Shown piece after piece: positions 8,959-20,196 of a stretch of 64,000 nucleotides of DNA. The translations under genes were made by a program, and so were the position numbers. Source of the DNA: Amoebophrya sp. A120 (Eukaryota; Sar; Dinophyceae; Syndiniales; Amoebophryaceae). Location of the stretch: the NCBI GenBank assembly GCA_905178155.1, contig CAJINV010000001.1:1849904-1913903 (forward strand). Reading direction: 5' to 3'. The notes below the pieces were generated by a model, which did not search any database, was not told the origin of the DNA, and was given only the letters and a program-made list of their open reading frames with translations. The number at the start of each line of letters is the position of its first letter. Position 1 is the first letter of the stretch.

Positions 8959-11747
8959 TCAATCAAGAGTCTTGACAACAGATAAATCTCCTTTCGCATC
9001 GCTTTCAAATTCAAATATTGCCACTTTAGTGTTCGCCGGCGTAGTCCTATTGCGGAAGTGGAAGAACCCTGGGACACGGGCAATCAAGTTGGTTAAAGTA
9101 GTTTTCCTCCACTCCTTAGCGGACAAAGGTCGTGTACTAGTTCCCTTTCGCCGAAGATCTGCTCCGCTTTCGTACCACGAGCGAAAAGAAGCCACAGTAA
9201 AGCAAATCAAGTTTGTTTGTTCATCCTCCCTACTTGTTTTCGTTTTGTCAAGTCCAACGTTCTTCTTTTCTTCTGTCCGATCGCCTCCATCTTCGATCAA
9301 AGCAGCGGTCTTGTTCACCGTCAACTTCGTGCTCATGATCTCCAACTCATTTGAATGCATACTATCCGCAAATAACACGTTGACCGTGGAAGTGTCAACA
9401 CAAATTTCCGTGTCTTCATCGCCCTCCCAGGATGCTGCGTCTTCCCACGAGCATTTGCAGTTTTTATGCTCGTGGTCGTGCGGTGTCGCTCCTGATGTTC
9501 CGTGCAGTCTTTTTCTCGTGCTAGCGTCCACCGGGAACCCAGAATTGATGTTCTGCAGAAGGTAGATGCGATCGAAGTTGTCAATTAGCTGCCACGCCAC
9601 GGCTTTGTTTTCGCTATTCAGCGATGGTGTTCTTGTGCGGTGCTTCTCTAACATGCCCATTCGCGGCGGTGCCCCGCAGGAACTCCCCGCCCTCAAGTCC
9701 AGGACTGGAGTCGCAAAGTTTTTCATTTTTTCGCTTCGGGCTTCCGCATCACTAGCCGTTTCCTGCAGCAGCTGGATTCGCGACAGCGCAGGAGCGGCAT
9801 GAGGGCCTCGCTGTGCCTCTTGATCATCTGCTGAGGCTGGTACATGGTCGTGACCACTGGCACCAGTGCTCTTCCCCTCATCTTCTTCTTCCCCGAAGCC
9901 GAAATGACTTGCAGCGGCTACCACTTCACTTCCGGTGACCAGCACTCTCCGGGCTTTCTTCTGCCACAGCCCGGAACCCCACTCGCGCACGAGCTGCTTG
10001 TGACACGTCGCGCGCATGTTTGCGCTGGAGAATTTTCCCTTCTCCTTTCCCAGCGCCTGCACGTTGGCTAGCGCTACGCCATGCTATGCACCATTGCAAA
10101 AGTATCGCACTCGTTCTCGTATAAATGCCAGTCTTGCATGACAAATCTCGTTTCTTAGGTAACTCAGCGTGATAAATTCCATTTGTTATGTAGTTGAGTA
10201 AATTGGTAATGCGATTTACACTAGTGCGATACTTTTGCAATGCATACGTGCAGCCCATCAACGACCGCGCGTTCCGCCTGGTTCAGTTCTGTTGGCGTTG
10301 AGCCGGTCGGAAGGCGGTTCAGGAACAGAAACCGGATCTTCCGCATTGCCATCAACGCCGCGCGCCACACGTCGTCCACGAAGAGACAGCCGGAGAAGGT
10401 TTTTTCTCTATCCACGAGCCGGTAGAGGTTGTCATCGAAAAAGCCCCGTTGCCAAATGCAGCCGAGGTAATTCGCGCCCACCGGGGCCGTGGCGTAGTAG
10501 GAGGCCGAGGTATCGTCCAGGATGTTCGGCGCGTACTCTTGTTGGACGTACGTCGGGGTCTTCGTGCTTCTCGTCAGCCAATGCAGTCCGGCCGTGCGGT
10601 TCAGCGGCGCGGCGTGGTGAATAAAGGACGTCACCTGGTCTATCTCGCTCGGTGTCATGTTGTACGAAAGTGACTGCGCGGTGGTAGCTTCTGCCTGCTC
10701 GTTCTGTGCCGCTGTGTCGGTGTCGTCATCTTGATCGCTGCGCGATGGCGAGGAAGATGGAGATGCTGATGTTACTGATGTTGATGACATCGGGAGGTGC
10801 GCGTCCACCTCGTCCATTTTTGACGTTCTATCAATTCCGTCGCGGAGGTCGTGTTGTTGTTCTACCTCCCTACTACTATCGAAAACGGATATCCAGCCGT
10901 GGTAGCAGATCGCGCGGCCCGGGTTGGCAATTGCGTTGACCCAGAGGTCCCGGATGAAATTTCTCGGCTGCAGGTGGTCGTCGTTCGCGGTGACGAGGAA
11001 AGTTTTGGGATCCCGCTCCCCTGGCAAAACCGGCCACAGGTTCATTAGCGGCCCCACAAAATCGTGCTCCGGACGGAGAATTTGAAATTTCTCCCGCCCG
11101 AACTCTTCTTGCAGGGCCAGCAGACTGGCGGGCAAATCGTCGTGAACCGGGGCAGCTGGTCGTGCGTGGTCCGCCTCGCTTGGAATTTTAATTTGCTGTG
11201 GTCCACCACCCTCAACACTTCTTCCACTTTGTCTCTTACTTCCACCTCCACCTCTCAACGACATCAGATGGAACCGCTTCGGCACCACCAGATAGACCAC
11301 GTCCGGCACAACGCTCTGCGCGAAAAAACTGCGCAGCACGGGGTGGACGCGGTCAAACCGGGACGGAATGGTTGTAACGCACACGACGATTCGGCTTTCT
11401 GCCCGCAATTGGTGCACCAACGGGTCGGACAGCAAAATGTCGCTCCCGGGGCCGCGCCCGAGCGAGGAGAGAAAACGCTCCTTGCTACTCTCCACATCCG
11501 GAATCCAGGACAGGTAAGGGGGGAGGGCGGGCGGGGTGGAACTGGATGAAGCAGGGGAAGGCAAGGATTTTTCGGCGGGCCTTCGATTTATTTGGAGGAT
11601 CTGCTGCTCTCCAGTACTTGACGCAAGAACATGTAGCACGCCGCATCTTAGACTGTGTGTGCAGTAGTACACCAGAAGGAAAAGGAGCCACTGTGCAACG
11701 CCCAACGAAGTAGACTGGCGGAAGCGACACGGAGCAGGCGGCGCCAT
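8959..11747 (-). CDS. Type II membrane glycosyltransferase-like protein (GT-A type)
   Basis: 873 aa from ATG 11747, chosen because the hydrophobic anchor (VAQWLLFLLVYYCTHSL, about residues 18-34) follows directly. Exons 11747-10247 and 10079-8959, separated by element A2. Sum 2622 nt, frame open throughout. The lumenal part has a GT-A-like start (VVCVTTIPSRFDRVHPVLRS, then QSVVPDVVYLVVP) and an acidic metal-site candidate (FLVTANDDHLQPRNF) followed by a WVNAIANPGRAICYHGW segment. This order resembles nucleotide-sugar transferases of the Golgi. Donor and acceptor are unknown. The region after A2 (about 370 aa) is Cys/His-poor, partly disordered and unrecognised. The next gene upstream is a second glycosyltransferase. 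The fold call is from motif pattern only. Confidence 0.7.
10085..10246. mobile_element. Intervening TIR element A2 (family A)
   Basis: 162 bp. Ends TATGCACCATTGCAAAAGTA and inverted TATGCATTGCAAAAGTATCG; duplication catgc/cgtgc (4 of 5). Unlike other family A copies, both ends are of the TATG type. Removal fuses two long open frames (DGLHGVALANVQALGK). Confidence 0.85.
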
Positions 11748-12578
11748 GTATTTATTTTTTGCCGTCTGCGTCGATTGCGACTGTGCGTCTTTCGAATGAT
11801 GATAGACGAATCGATCTAGTAACAACAGACACTCGTCCGGGAATTATGAGCGGTCTGTAAATAAGGTCGGTCGATGAATCCAATACCTTTGGAAATAACG
11901 AAGAGATGTAGACCAAGACTTCCGTGAAGAAGAACAAAGCGTGCGACGTCAGCCAAGAGAAAGCCATTGCTTGCATGATGTGCCAACATCTGTCCCACAG
12001 GTAGGAAAACACGGTGTAATTGTATGTAGGTAAGAATTTTTAGAATAAAATGACAAGTTTGCTGGTGCACCACTGCTTCAACATCGTGACGAATATGATC
12101 CACCTACGGACCATATGCTGCCGAGACGTCTTCAGGCGCCGCTTCTTGACTGGTTCGAAGCAGCATGAAAGTGTGCAACGACCTCATGTTGCGAGTACAC
12201 AACGATCGCTCGTCACCGAAGCTGTTGCAGCTTTTTATGATCTTCATAAAGAAACGCTTCGTCACAAAAACAATGAGCCACAATTTGAATTTCAATTTGT
12301 CACGACTATATGAAAAATAATAATGAAGATAGCACTGCTGGTGGCAAAAATGAAATTTCAATTTGGTAAAAAATAACTCTACTGGTGTTATGATGCGATG
12401 TGAATGCGAGAAGAAGATGTACAACTACTACCCGATACGTCATTTTTTCAATGCTTTTGATAAAGAAAAAGATTATAAGATGAAAAGAATACAGAAATCT
12501 TATTGTTCAAGAAAAAAATGTTCACGGCAGTTTCAATTTCAAACTTACAGGTCGGCCTCTCCTCCTTCTTACAAGAGG
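11748..12578. other. Intergenic, AT-rich
   Basis: Between the two glycosyltransferase genes. Repetitive AAATTTCAATTTG motifs lie near 12285-12370. I see no gene, RNA or clear regulatory motif. Confidence 0.5.
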
Positions 12579-15500
12579 TTACTCATCCCCGCCCGCACCC
12601 GCAGTTGGTTGCTTCGTTGATCCCACTCCACCCGGATGGCCACCCGTCGTCGTGCCCGCGGTCCCGGGCGCAGCTGGCGGCTTTGGTATGCCGTTGAAAA
12701 GGTGTTGGTGTAGCTGCAGCTGCAGCTGCTTCATCATCTGGTAGTTCCTTTTTTATTCGGTTTGTCTTTGTACTAACTTGTTAATCTGGAGCGATGTCGT
12801 TCTTTCTTAAAGTGCCACTTGTATACCAGTCTTGCGAACTGGTGGATCATAGAGCAAGATTTCATGATGCAAGTTGCCAATGATGAAAGGAGTTGCAATT
12901 GAATTGGGCCCTGAATCACGTGTAGCCCCAAGTAAAAAGAAAAAAATCGGAGTTAGTATTCCCTGCAGCTCTAGTTGAAGCTACACCTCCCCTTCGCATT
13001 TTTTCCATAATCGGTGGCACCGGGAGGCCGCCCGTGGCGCCGCCGCCGTCCCACCGGTAGGTGCAGGCTCCGTTGGTTTTGATCACGTAGAACAACCGCT
13101 TCTGGTCCTTCAGCTTGTGAAAGCAGCTCCGCGCCATCGCAGTTTTCTTGGCGCTGGGAGTGCTGCTGTCCGGCGCGCGGTCGTCCCGAAAAACGTCGTC
13201 GTTCCGCCACATCACGTCGTACTTGTTCCCACCGAGCCCGTATGGGAGGGAAAAAAAAGTGATGCTTGATATTTCGACAAGTGCAAGTCACATAGCAATA
13301 GCACTTGTTCGTTCTACTTGTACTTCCCGCTCTACAAATGTTACTTCTACTTTGGACGATGACGATCATAGTAATTCATCAACGTAATTCGGATAGTACA
13401 TGAGCTGCTTGAGATTGAGTTGCGCAACTGTGCCTCGTCTTACAGCAAGGACTACTTCTTGCACAGAAATACACTACTAGGCAGTCCGGATCATTTGTGG
13501 CGCATGTACAGAACTTGAACTTCATACTTCCTATTTTTTTATTAGTTGAAACAAATAAACAGTAAAGCTATCACTCCTTTTCCTTTCCGTACAGCGTCCC
13601 ACCCTGCGCCCGGCTTCAGGTTCGCGTCGGATTTTTCGCAGAATCGGGTGGTGTCGTCCATTATGCATTGCAAAAGCATCGCACTAGTATAAATTGCATC
13701 ACAGATTTATTTGGCAAGAAGAAAAGTGGAATCTCTAATGCTGTTTTTACCTTAGGAAGGAGATTTGTCATGTATATTTGCAATTAGTACGAGTACGATA
13801 CTTTTGCACAGCATATCCATTTTCGTCGCGGTGGTAAACCACTTTTCGTCGTACCACCGGATCATGTGTGCATTGCAAATATGTCTGGGTCTGGAGTAGA
13901 AGAGCCACGTTTGTCATGCATATTTTCCATGACCCATGATGTCTATGATGCATGCCCTCGCATCACAGATTCTGCGAGGGTTTTCTGATGCTCATATCGC
14001 ATGAGAAATGCCCTCTCCGCGTAGCAAACACTGGACCCCTTTATTTGCTGTTCATGCAATACAGATTTCATGTAGGATCCAAAGGGAGCATCACAAGTTG
14101 CCTCCTTCCAGACCCAGATCGATATTTGCATGGCATATCATGGCCACGTCGCCGCGCTCTCCGTGGATGTCGAGGCAGCCCTGGCCCGGGTCGTGCTGCA
14201 GGATGCGAAACAGCCCCACCGGGCCCGTCATGGAAAAGATGCCGTCGCCCTTGTCGTGGCGCTGTCCTGTGCAAAAGTATCGTAGTCGTATAATTGCAAT
14301 CATGTATTACAAATTTTCTTAGAGGTAAATCAGCATTACAAATTCTATTTCTCATGCTGAGGAAATAACTTGTAATGCATTTATACGAGTACGAGACTTT
14401 ATTTGCAATGCATAGGCGCTCCACGTCGGTGATGATGCGGTAAATGGCGTCGCCCAGGAAGGGGTTCCCCGGTTTCGCGGCCAGCACGGCGTTCATGATG
14501 CCATCCTGCATCCAGGCCCCGGTGTTGGACTGGCAGGCCCCGATGAAGCCGAGGTTTAAGGGCGTGATCTTCTTCTTGGTGTTCTTGTATTTCTCCGCCT
14601 GGTAGTCCGCGATCTGCTGCTCCACCTTTTCCAGCTTCTGCCCCTTCTTGTTGTACTCGATCTTCAAGTCCACGTACCACCCGCCCACCTTGTATAGCAC
14701 CAGCAGGCGAAACAGGTCCCCCTTGTAGGCGTTCGGCTTGATGGCCTTGAAGGCGGTGTAGACCCGCGGCAAGTAGTGCTCGTTGATGAACTCCTCGGCC
14801 TGCTCCATGTTGTAAAAAACGGCTTTGTAGTCCGGGTTTATGTCGGGCCAGCTGCGAAATGCGCGCTTCATGGGCTCGGCCATCTGGGCGTACACTCCGT
14901 CCTCGGTCACGTTTCGCCCTTTGCTGGTTCCGGACAGAAACATGCGGTGCAGGATCCGCGGAATGGTTTCCTTCCCCTCCTCGTCGTACGGCGTCTCCAG
15001 CGGTTTCAGGAGAAACCCCTTGTAGTAGTAATCAAAGTAGCCCTATCAAATGTAAAAGTGTCTGGGTCTGGAAGATTGCCAGGTTTGTCATGCACATTTT
15101 GCATGACTCCTGATGTCTGTGATGCATGCCCTAGCATCACAGATTTTGTGAGGGCTTCCTGATGCCTATACCGCATGACAAATGCTCTTTCCGTGTGCCA
15201 AAACTTTGACTCTCTTTGCTGCTCATGCAATACAGATTTTTTTAGAATCCAAAATCAGCATGACAAGTTGCATTCTTCCAGACCCAGACATTTTTACATT
15301 TGATAAGCCCATCATGTTGTCCGTCAGGTCCGCGCCCGCCATGCCCGTCTGGTGTGGATCCCAGTTGGTGGACGTCTTGTCGTCTTCGATGGGCGTGATT
15401 TCGCTCTGGTCGCCGCAACAGACCGACTTCTGCTGCAATTGGACCTTGCTCAGTTCCAAGAAGCCCGGCGCCTTGATCGGAGATGGAGCGGTGCCTGGTT

Positions 15501-16233
15501 CAAGAATGGGAGCTTCTTCTTGTTTGGCCTCGACTGCCTGATCCTGCGGAAGGACAAGAGCGCCACTTGTCGACGTGGTGGTCTCAACCGCTTTCTTCAC
15601 TTCTTGCGCTTCTTCAACAGCGACTTGATATCCCTCGACGTCGACCATTTGATGTTGCCGCAGCTTTTTCCTCCGCTTGATGGTGTCTTCCTTCAGCATC
15701 TCGGCAATCACCTGCGTGTAGGAAGACACCACGGGCGGAATCTTCTCCAACTCCAGGGCGGACAGCGGTTCGTCGGGAATGTCGTCGTGGTCGTTTCCAA
15801 GCAGCGCCAGAGTGCTTGATGTTGCAGTGCCAAAATCTTGTTCACTGGCACTACTAGTAACAAGAGGCGCGTCCGCTGGATCTTCGTAAAAGTCCATCGA
15901 GTTATCCTCGTTCTCGGAATCCCCACGCTGGGTGACCAAGTGGTCAAAGGAAAAGTCGTGCTTTTCTTCTTGTTGTTCATGAGCATGCGCTTTTATCATG
16001 TTGTTCCCGGAGGATCTGCCGCTGGCCGCATCACCACGACCAGTTGTATCGTCCCCGCGGAGGGGCTGGAGCGTGCGCATGTTGAGGCCCATGGCCCTTT
16101 CCAGGAGAACATTTCCGACGGAGACAAGGACACAAAACGCACCGCTTTTCTTGAGCGGCAGGTCGCCGTGACGGTGGTGCTGCTGCGCAGCTGGTGGCTG
16201 GTTCATGCCTTTGTTCCCCGGGAGGATTCGCAT
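12579..16233 (-). CDS. DXD-type (Och1/Gly_transf_sug-like) glycosyltransferase
   Basis: 730 aa. Transfers a sugar, probably in the Golgi; substrate unknown. Family marks: IPRILHRMFLSG (typical IPKIIHQ start), YKGDLFRLLVLYKVGGWYVDLKIE (sugar-binding block), then NPFLGDAIYRIITDVE and GPVGLFRIL. The usual DXD is D-L-K here, so metal binding may differ. Residues 1-310 are acidic and disordered after a weak hydrophobic segment (AFCVLVSVGNVLL). Exons 16233-15306, 15038-14415, 14257-14138, 13861-13816, 13656-13592, 13235-12985, 12737-12579. The first five gaps are TIR elements B3, A4, B2, A3 and I1; the last is a GT-AG intron. Sum 2193 nt. Element removal rebuilds VERHDKGDG, VAMIRWYDEKW, KMDDTTRF and DAVGGNKYD. 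The tail is Gln/Pro/Gly-rich. Confidence 0.85.
13241..13591. mobile_element. Intervening TIR element I1
   Basis: 351 bp. Left end TATGGGAGGGAAAAAAAAGT, inverted right end TACGGAAAGGAAAAGGAGTG; the TIR is about 25 bp and diverged. The duplication is poorly preserved (gcccg/cagcg). Removal joins GWDAV to GGNKYDVMW in frame. It looks like an old copy, with AT-rich filler inside. Confidence 0.65.
13662..13815. mobile_element. Intervening TIR element A3 (family A)
   Basis: 154 bp. Ends TATGCATTGCAAAAGCATCG and inverted TATGCTGTGCAAAAGTATCG; exact duplication tccat. Removal gives TATKMDDTTRF in the glycosyltransferase. Only 46-51 nt of coding sequence separate it from element B2. Confidence 0.88.
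13867..14137. mobile_element. Intervening TIR element B2 (family B)
   Basis: 271 bp. GTCTGGGTCTGGA near the left end and its inverse near the right. Termini TGTGCATTGCAAATATG and inverted TATGCCATGCAAATATC; exact duplication tcatg. Removal joins RGDVAMI to RWYDEKWF. Confidence 0.88.
14263..14414. mobile_element. Intervening TIR element A4 (family A)
   Basis: 152 bp. Left end TGTCCTGTGCAAAAGTATCG, inverted right end TATGCATTGCAAATAAAGTC; exact duplication ggcgc. Its orientation is opposite to A3 in the same gene. Removal gives IITDVERHDKGDGIFSM. Confidence 0.88.
15044..15305. mobile_element. Intervening TIR element B3 (family B)
   Basis: 262 bp. Clean symmetric ends: TATCAAATGTAAAAGTGTCT and inverted TATCAAATGTAAAAATGTCT, then the GGGTCTGGAAGA hallmark. 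Exact duplication agccc. Removal joins the acidic N-terminal region to the conserved domain (DNMMGYFDYYYKGF). Confidence 0.9.
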
Positions 16234-16886
16234 CGTCTCCGTTCGTTATTCAATTGTTTTTGTCACGCCGGAGTCGGAGCAAAATGGATCAATGAAAGGA
16301 CATCAGGAACTCAGAAATAAGCAAGAAATGCAAATGGTAGTGCAGGAGACGAAGACGAAACACAAAATAAAGGAAAAGTGTGCGTTGAGGTACTGTAGGT
16401 AAAAAACTCGCTCGTGAAGATGGGTTGGAGTTCCTGTGCGGTTGACAAGTTGAAGCGAATTCGAAGCAATGCTTGCATGCTCGACGTTATGGTTATGCGG
16501 TCTAGATCTAGTCGTGCGCCGAAAGTCTTTCAACTACGTCAAGCACCATATTAAAACAGTATGTATCTGAATACCACGACGACCGACGACGATTCTGAAG
16601 GGTGACATGCAATGTAAATGTGCGTGGGAAAGAACCGACTTGTTGCAAGACTGCTTTTACCGACTTGAGGTTGACTTGTAAATGAATTAACGAGCTGGAT
16701 TAACGTGGAAAACCGAGGCCAAGGTATGAAGAAGAGGAGTGGTGCCATTGACGACTCATCCACCGACACGTTTCAATTTGCAGCGACTGCGTTGATACCA
16801 AATATAGCTGCCGGGGCGGAGGTAGTGAGGTCGTGGGCGTTTTCTTGCCGGCCGTCGCTTTGGCCGCGGCTGTGCTCTTCCTGGGT

Positions 16887-16930
16887 TCGCCATACCGTCG
16901 TGAGTAACGTTAGGCCGCACGGTATGGCGA
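16887..16930. repeat. Perfect 12-bp inverted repeat
   Basis: TCGCCATACCGT (16887-16898) and its exact inverse (16919-16930) with a 20-nt loop. It lies in the GC-rich noncoding core and could be a hairpin or binding site. Confidence 0.7.
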
Positions 16931-17227
16931 CCGCTTTATAAACGTCGCAAATTTTTGCAAATTCCCGACATTCCTTTCCGAAAGCCAGCCCTCATGCTAT
17001 GGGGCCGATCCGGGTTCCACGGGGGGCGCCCAAAAAGCGAAGGGAAACCGGGCCCGTAGCATGCGGGTTGGCTTTGCGCGTCTGGCGCGCTTTTGCTTTT
17101 ATTTTTCGCGCCGGCGCTTTTTGCAAAGCTTCTCAGGCTCTGAAACCGGCGAAAATTCTGCCGCTTTCGCTGCCGCCCAAAATGCTCCGAAATCGCGGCC
17201 GTGCCGCGCTGTTTCGCTGTTCTGATT

Positions 17228-17248
17228 TTGGGCGCGTTTTTTTCGCGC
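17228..17248. repeat. GGGCGCG/CGCGCCC hairpin with T7 loop
   Basis: A 7-bp perfect GC stem around seven T residues, in noncoding GC-rich sequence. By itself this is weak evidence for function. Confidence 0.5.
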
Positions 17249-18790
17249 CCCTTTTTGGGCGCCCCAAACCGCCAGAAACTAAGGCGGTGGGCGCCTCAGA
17301 ATGGCGCTCCTTTTGCTGGCTCCTCTGCGTCGTTTTACCCAGCGGCGATCGATGGAATCCGCTGGCGATTCGGTGCCAGGTCAGCCAGGGCCGCTTGATA
17401 AATGAAAATCTTTTTTGTCAAAAAACACTTCCGCCCGCTTGAAAACTGCCGGTCATTTTGCGCGATGCATGTCAAGAAAACTCCCCGGTTAGAACCGTTC
17501 GGTGACCTCACTACATATTAACGAGCGAAATCGAGAACGGGTAAGCAGATATAGATAATTACAAACCGAGCTCTTTTTTTCTCGTTGAATAGACCGAAAA
17601 ATTACGTTCCACATCGATTTTTCTGAAGCTGCATGCTGAAGAGCAAAACGGGAAGAGAGCCAGATGACTCGATGAGGAGCTCAAGCCGCATTTATCTCGA
17701 CGTTCGTGATAGATCATAGTACAACCACGGCTGTTGATAGTTGTTGACACGCCACATTACATTGCCGAGCTCGAACATCCATGCCTTCTACTTACAGATC
17801 GGCATGAGCAGCCCACTTCGATGTGAAGTAGAGGTTCACATTTTCAACGTTGTTTTTGAGAGTTCAACTCAGATCGCCATCATGTGGGTCAGCAAAAATG
17901 AAATCCACACAGCGAATACAAAAATTAGAACGGTTTTTCAACATCATGGAAACGTTGATATTGCATTCCGATGTTGTAAAAAGAGACTTTTAGTGTGGTC
18001 GTTCCAAGTACATACGTCATCGTCTACTGTTGTTTCATGTTTGTAAAGATCATGCCAACAGATACTGAGGTGCCCCGGAAGCGGAATGCTTACGGCTCAA
18101 CATGGATACTTTGTCAAGGGCGCCGACACTAGCACTACAGAAATGATTCACGACAACTTGAACATGATGTTCGACTTATTCGATAACCAACGCAATACCT
18201 GAGGTAGATTCTCCTTCTTGTGCAAAGACAGTCCTTGTAAAAAAATGTTGGAAATTCTTGGTGCAGAATGAATAGAAATGCAAGTAGACTAAAAATATGA
18301 AAAGCGTCATTTTAGTACAAGTCAGAGCAAAAGACGAACTCAGAAAAAAGCAAAAGCTCACCGCTGCATTGGACAACTGCCCACAGCAATTGTAGCTCGT
18401 AAACATCTGCATTATGATAGATCATGAGATAAAAATAAAAAATAGAAACGAATGGTACCCGTCAAGTCTCAAAGATAATGGAAAACACGTAGAACATGAA
18501 CACCTGGAGCAACAATACATACAGTTCTCTTGAAGATGCAGTGCTGGAAGATCATATTTACATGGTATGACTTAGGTATCTATGGACTCCTTCTTGTCGG
18601 CGTTCATCAAGCCCCATTGAAGAGATAAATAAAGCTCATTTGTTTTTTAATGCTTCAAATCTGATCCCCCTCCCCCATGAACAATGTCAAGATCTTCTCA
18701 TCTTCCACCCATTGCACATCCAGTGGACCACGCAGATACAAGGCGGCGACCCCCCTTGCGCTTGTATGTTTCAGCATCTCAATCTCTGTA

Positions 18791-19967
18791 TCAACCGAAG
18801 AGGTTCCTTACTACCTCTGCTTTATCGACGTCATCCGCAGTGCCGCTCGCCGGCATGACGCGTTGAGGTTGGGGCTGTTGAATTTGCGCGGTGCGGATGG
18901 GTTCTTCGGGTTGACCCATCTTGCCTTCGCGCTTGTTCTTGCGAGGCTCCGTGTGAGGAGCCATCACGGCTTTGCGCGGCTGACTAGATTTTCCTCTACT
19001 GCTCCTCCGAATCTTCTCAGACTTTGCTCGACGACGTTCATTCGAGGGATCCGCTTTCGCTCGGGAGTGCGAGCGGCCGCGGCCAGTCCGAGGGGCACTG
19101 CGGCCTCTGCGTCTTACTGAAGATCGTTGATCAAGTGGCTGATGGGGGGAGGCCGATCGAGGACCAGGCAGCAAATTCTTCGTTTCTACCGATGCGTGTT
19201 GACCCATCAAGTATTCTCCTGACCCAAGCCGCAGGGGGGTTGACGGAGCAGCGCCGTCAGGACGTTGCGCTCCTGGCGATGGCGTAAATAAAGGCCCGGA
19301 CCTGGCGGCGGCGCGCTGTCCGGAAAGAGGCGAGGACCCCGACGCGAGCGACACTGGCGATGCGCCAAAAAAAGCTGGCGACCCTCCTGCGCCACCTTGG
19401 GGTGACGGGGTAAACCCGGCCACGATTATCAAACCAAAACAACTTCTGGGGGGCCCCATCTATGGCTTTGGCTCTGCTCTTCGAGCAAGTTCTTCGTTTT
19501 CATACATAGATAGAAAACTACCAAGTAGTCTTCAATGCATGTTGTAAAACGATTACCCTGAAGATGTTCACATCAAACAAACACAAACACAGGGACAGCT
19601 GCAAAGCAAAACTGACCCAAAAATTGCTCATTTTCATCATGAGCTATTTCTTGTTCCAGCCCTTTTATGCGGGATAGGCGCAGCAGCAGATACAAGCAAA
19701 CATCTACTGAAATAAGCCTTGTTTGCGCTTCCTGTTTAGAAGGAACCTCTTATGTTGTGGCTCTGGTTTGATAGTCATGATCCCATTGACCATAGAAAAT
19801 CGCTGTTGTCCGTCTGCGGGCGACATCTGTGATGGACTTCCTGCTGCAGCGGCGAACACATCGAACAAGCCTTTTTTCACATCGTGTGCCTGTCGATCTA
19901 ATTGTGCTTGTTGGTCTTTTAGGGCCTGAACTTTCAAGTCATGCTTGGCGTATGCTTTTTGAAATTT
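18791..19967 (-). CDS. Basic, disordered protein (3' part of gene)
   Basis: Not recognised. Two exons: 19967-19747 (after acceptor GGTAG) and 19445-18791, joined by a GT-AG intron (donor AAGAG/GTTCCT, acceptor CCCCAG). Sum 876 nt, 291 aa to the stop. The first exon is a charged helix (KHDLKVQALKDQQAQLDRQAHDVKKGLFDVF). The second is Gly/Ser/Pro-rich, then strongly Arg/Lys-rich (RRRGRSAPRTGRGRSHSRAK). That composition suggests nucleic-acid binding, which is an inference only. The 5' exon must lie in the 230 bp before the next gene's stop, but I could not place it; an ATG-led frame (MLVLLLFPN) near 20080 is a candidate. Confidence 0.5.
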
Positions 19968-20196
19968 CTACCATCACGCTTCCTTCTTGTGCTCCAGCCA
20001 ATTCCCGACCTCCAAGATGATTCAGATTTGGAATTTGATGCAGACCTATTTGGAAACAGCAGCAGCACCAACATTAAGTATAATTTTATCTGTGCTAAGT
20101 TCGCCCCCGCTTTGGCCTAGGCCTCTTTTATATGGAAGGAAATTTCCATCGAGGTGTGATGCAGATCACATCACATTCATACACAGCCTACAAATT

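Larger units (their letters stand above)
16234..18790. other. Gene-free interval with GC-rich core
   Basis: 2.6 kb. 16.8-17.45 kb is GC-rich, with two hairpins (16887-16930 and 17228-17248) and repeated GGGCGCCC/CGCGCCC words. The flanks are AT-rich. Short frames here lack conserved features. I see no gene. Confidence 0.55.

Noticed and set aside
12830-12905. Possible degraded TIR element near the last exon of the Och1-like gene
   Set aside because: Has CATGATGCAAGTTGCC-type words but no matching inverted ends or duplication; the gap is explained by a GT-AG intron.
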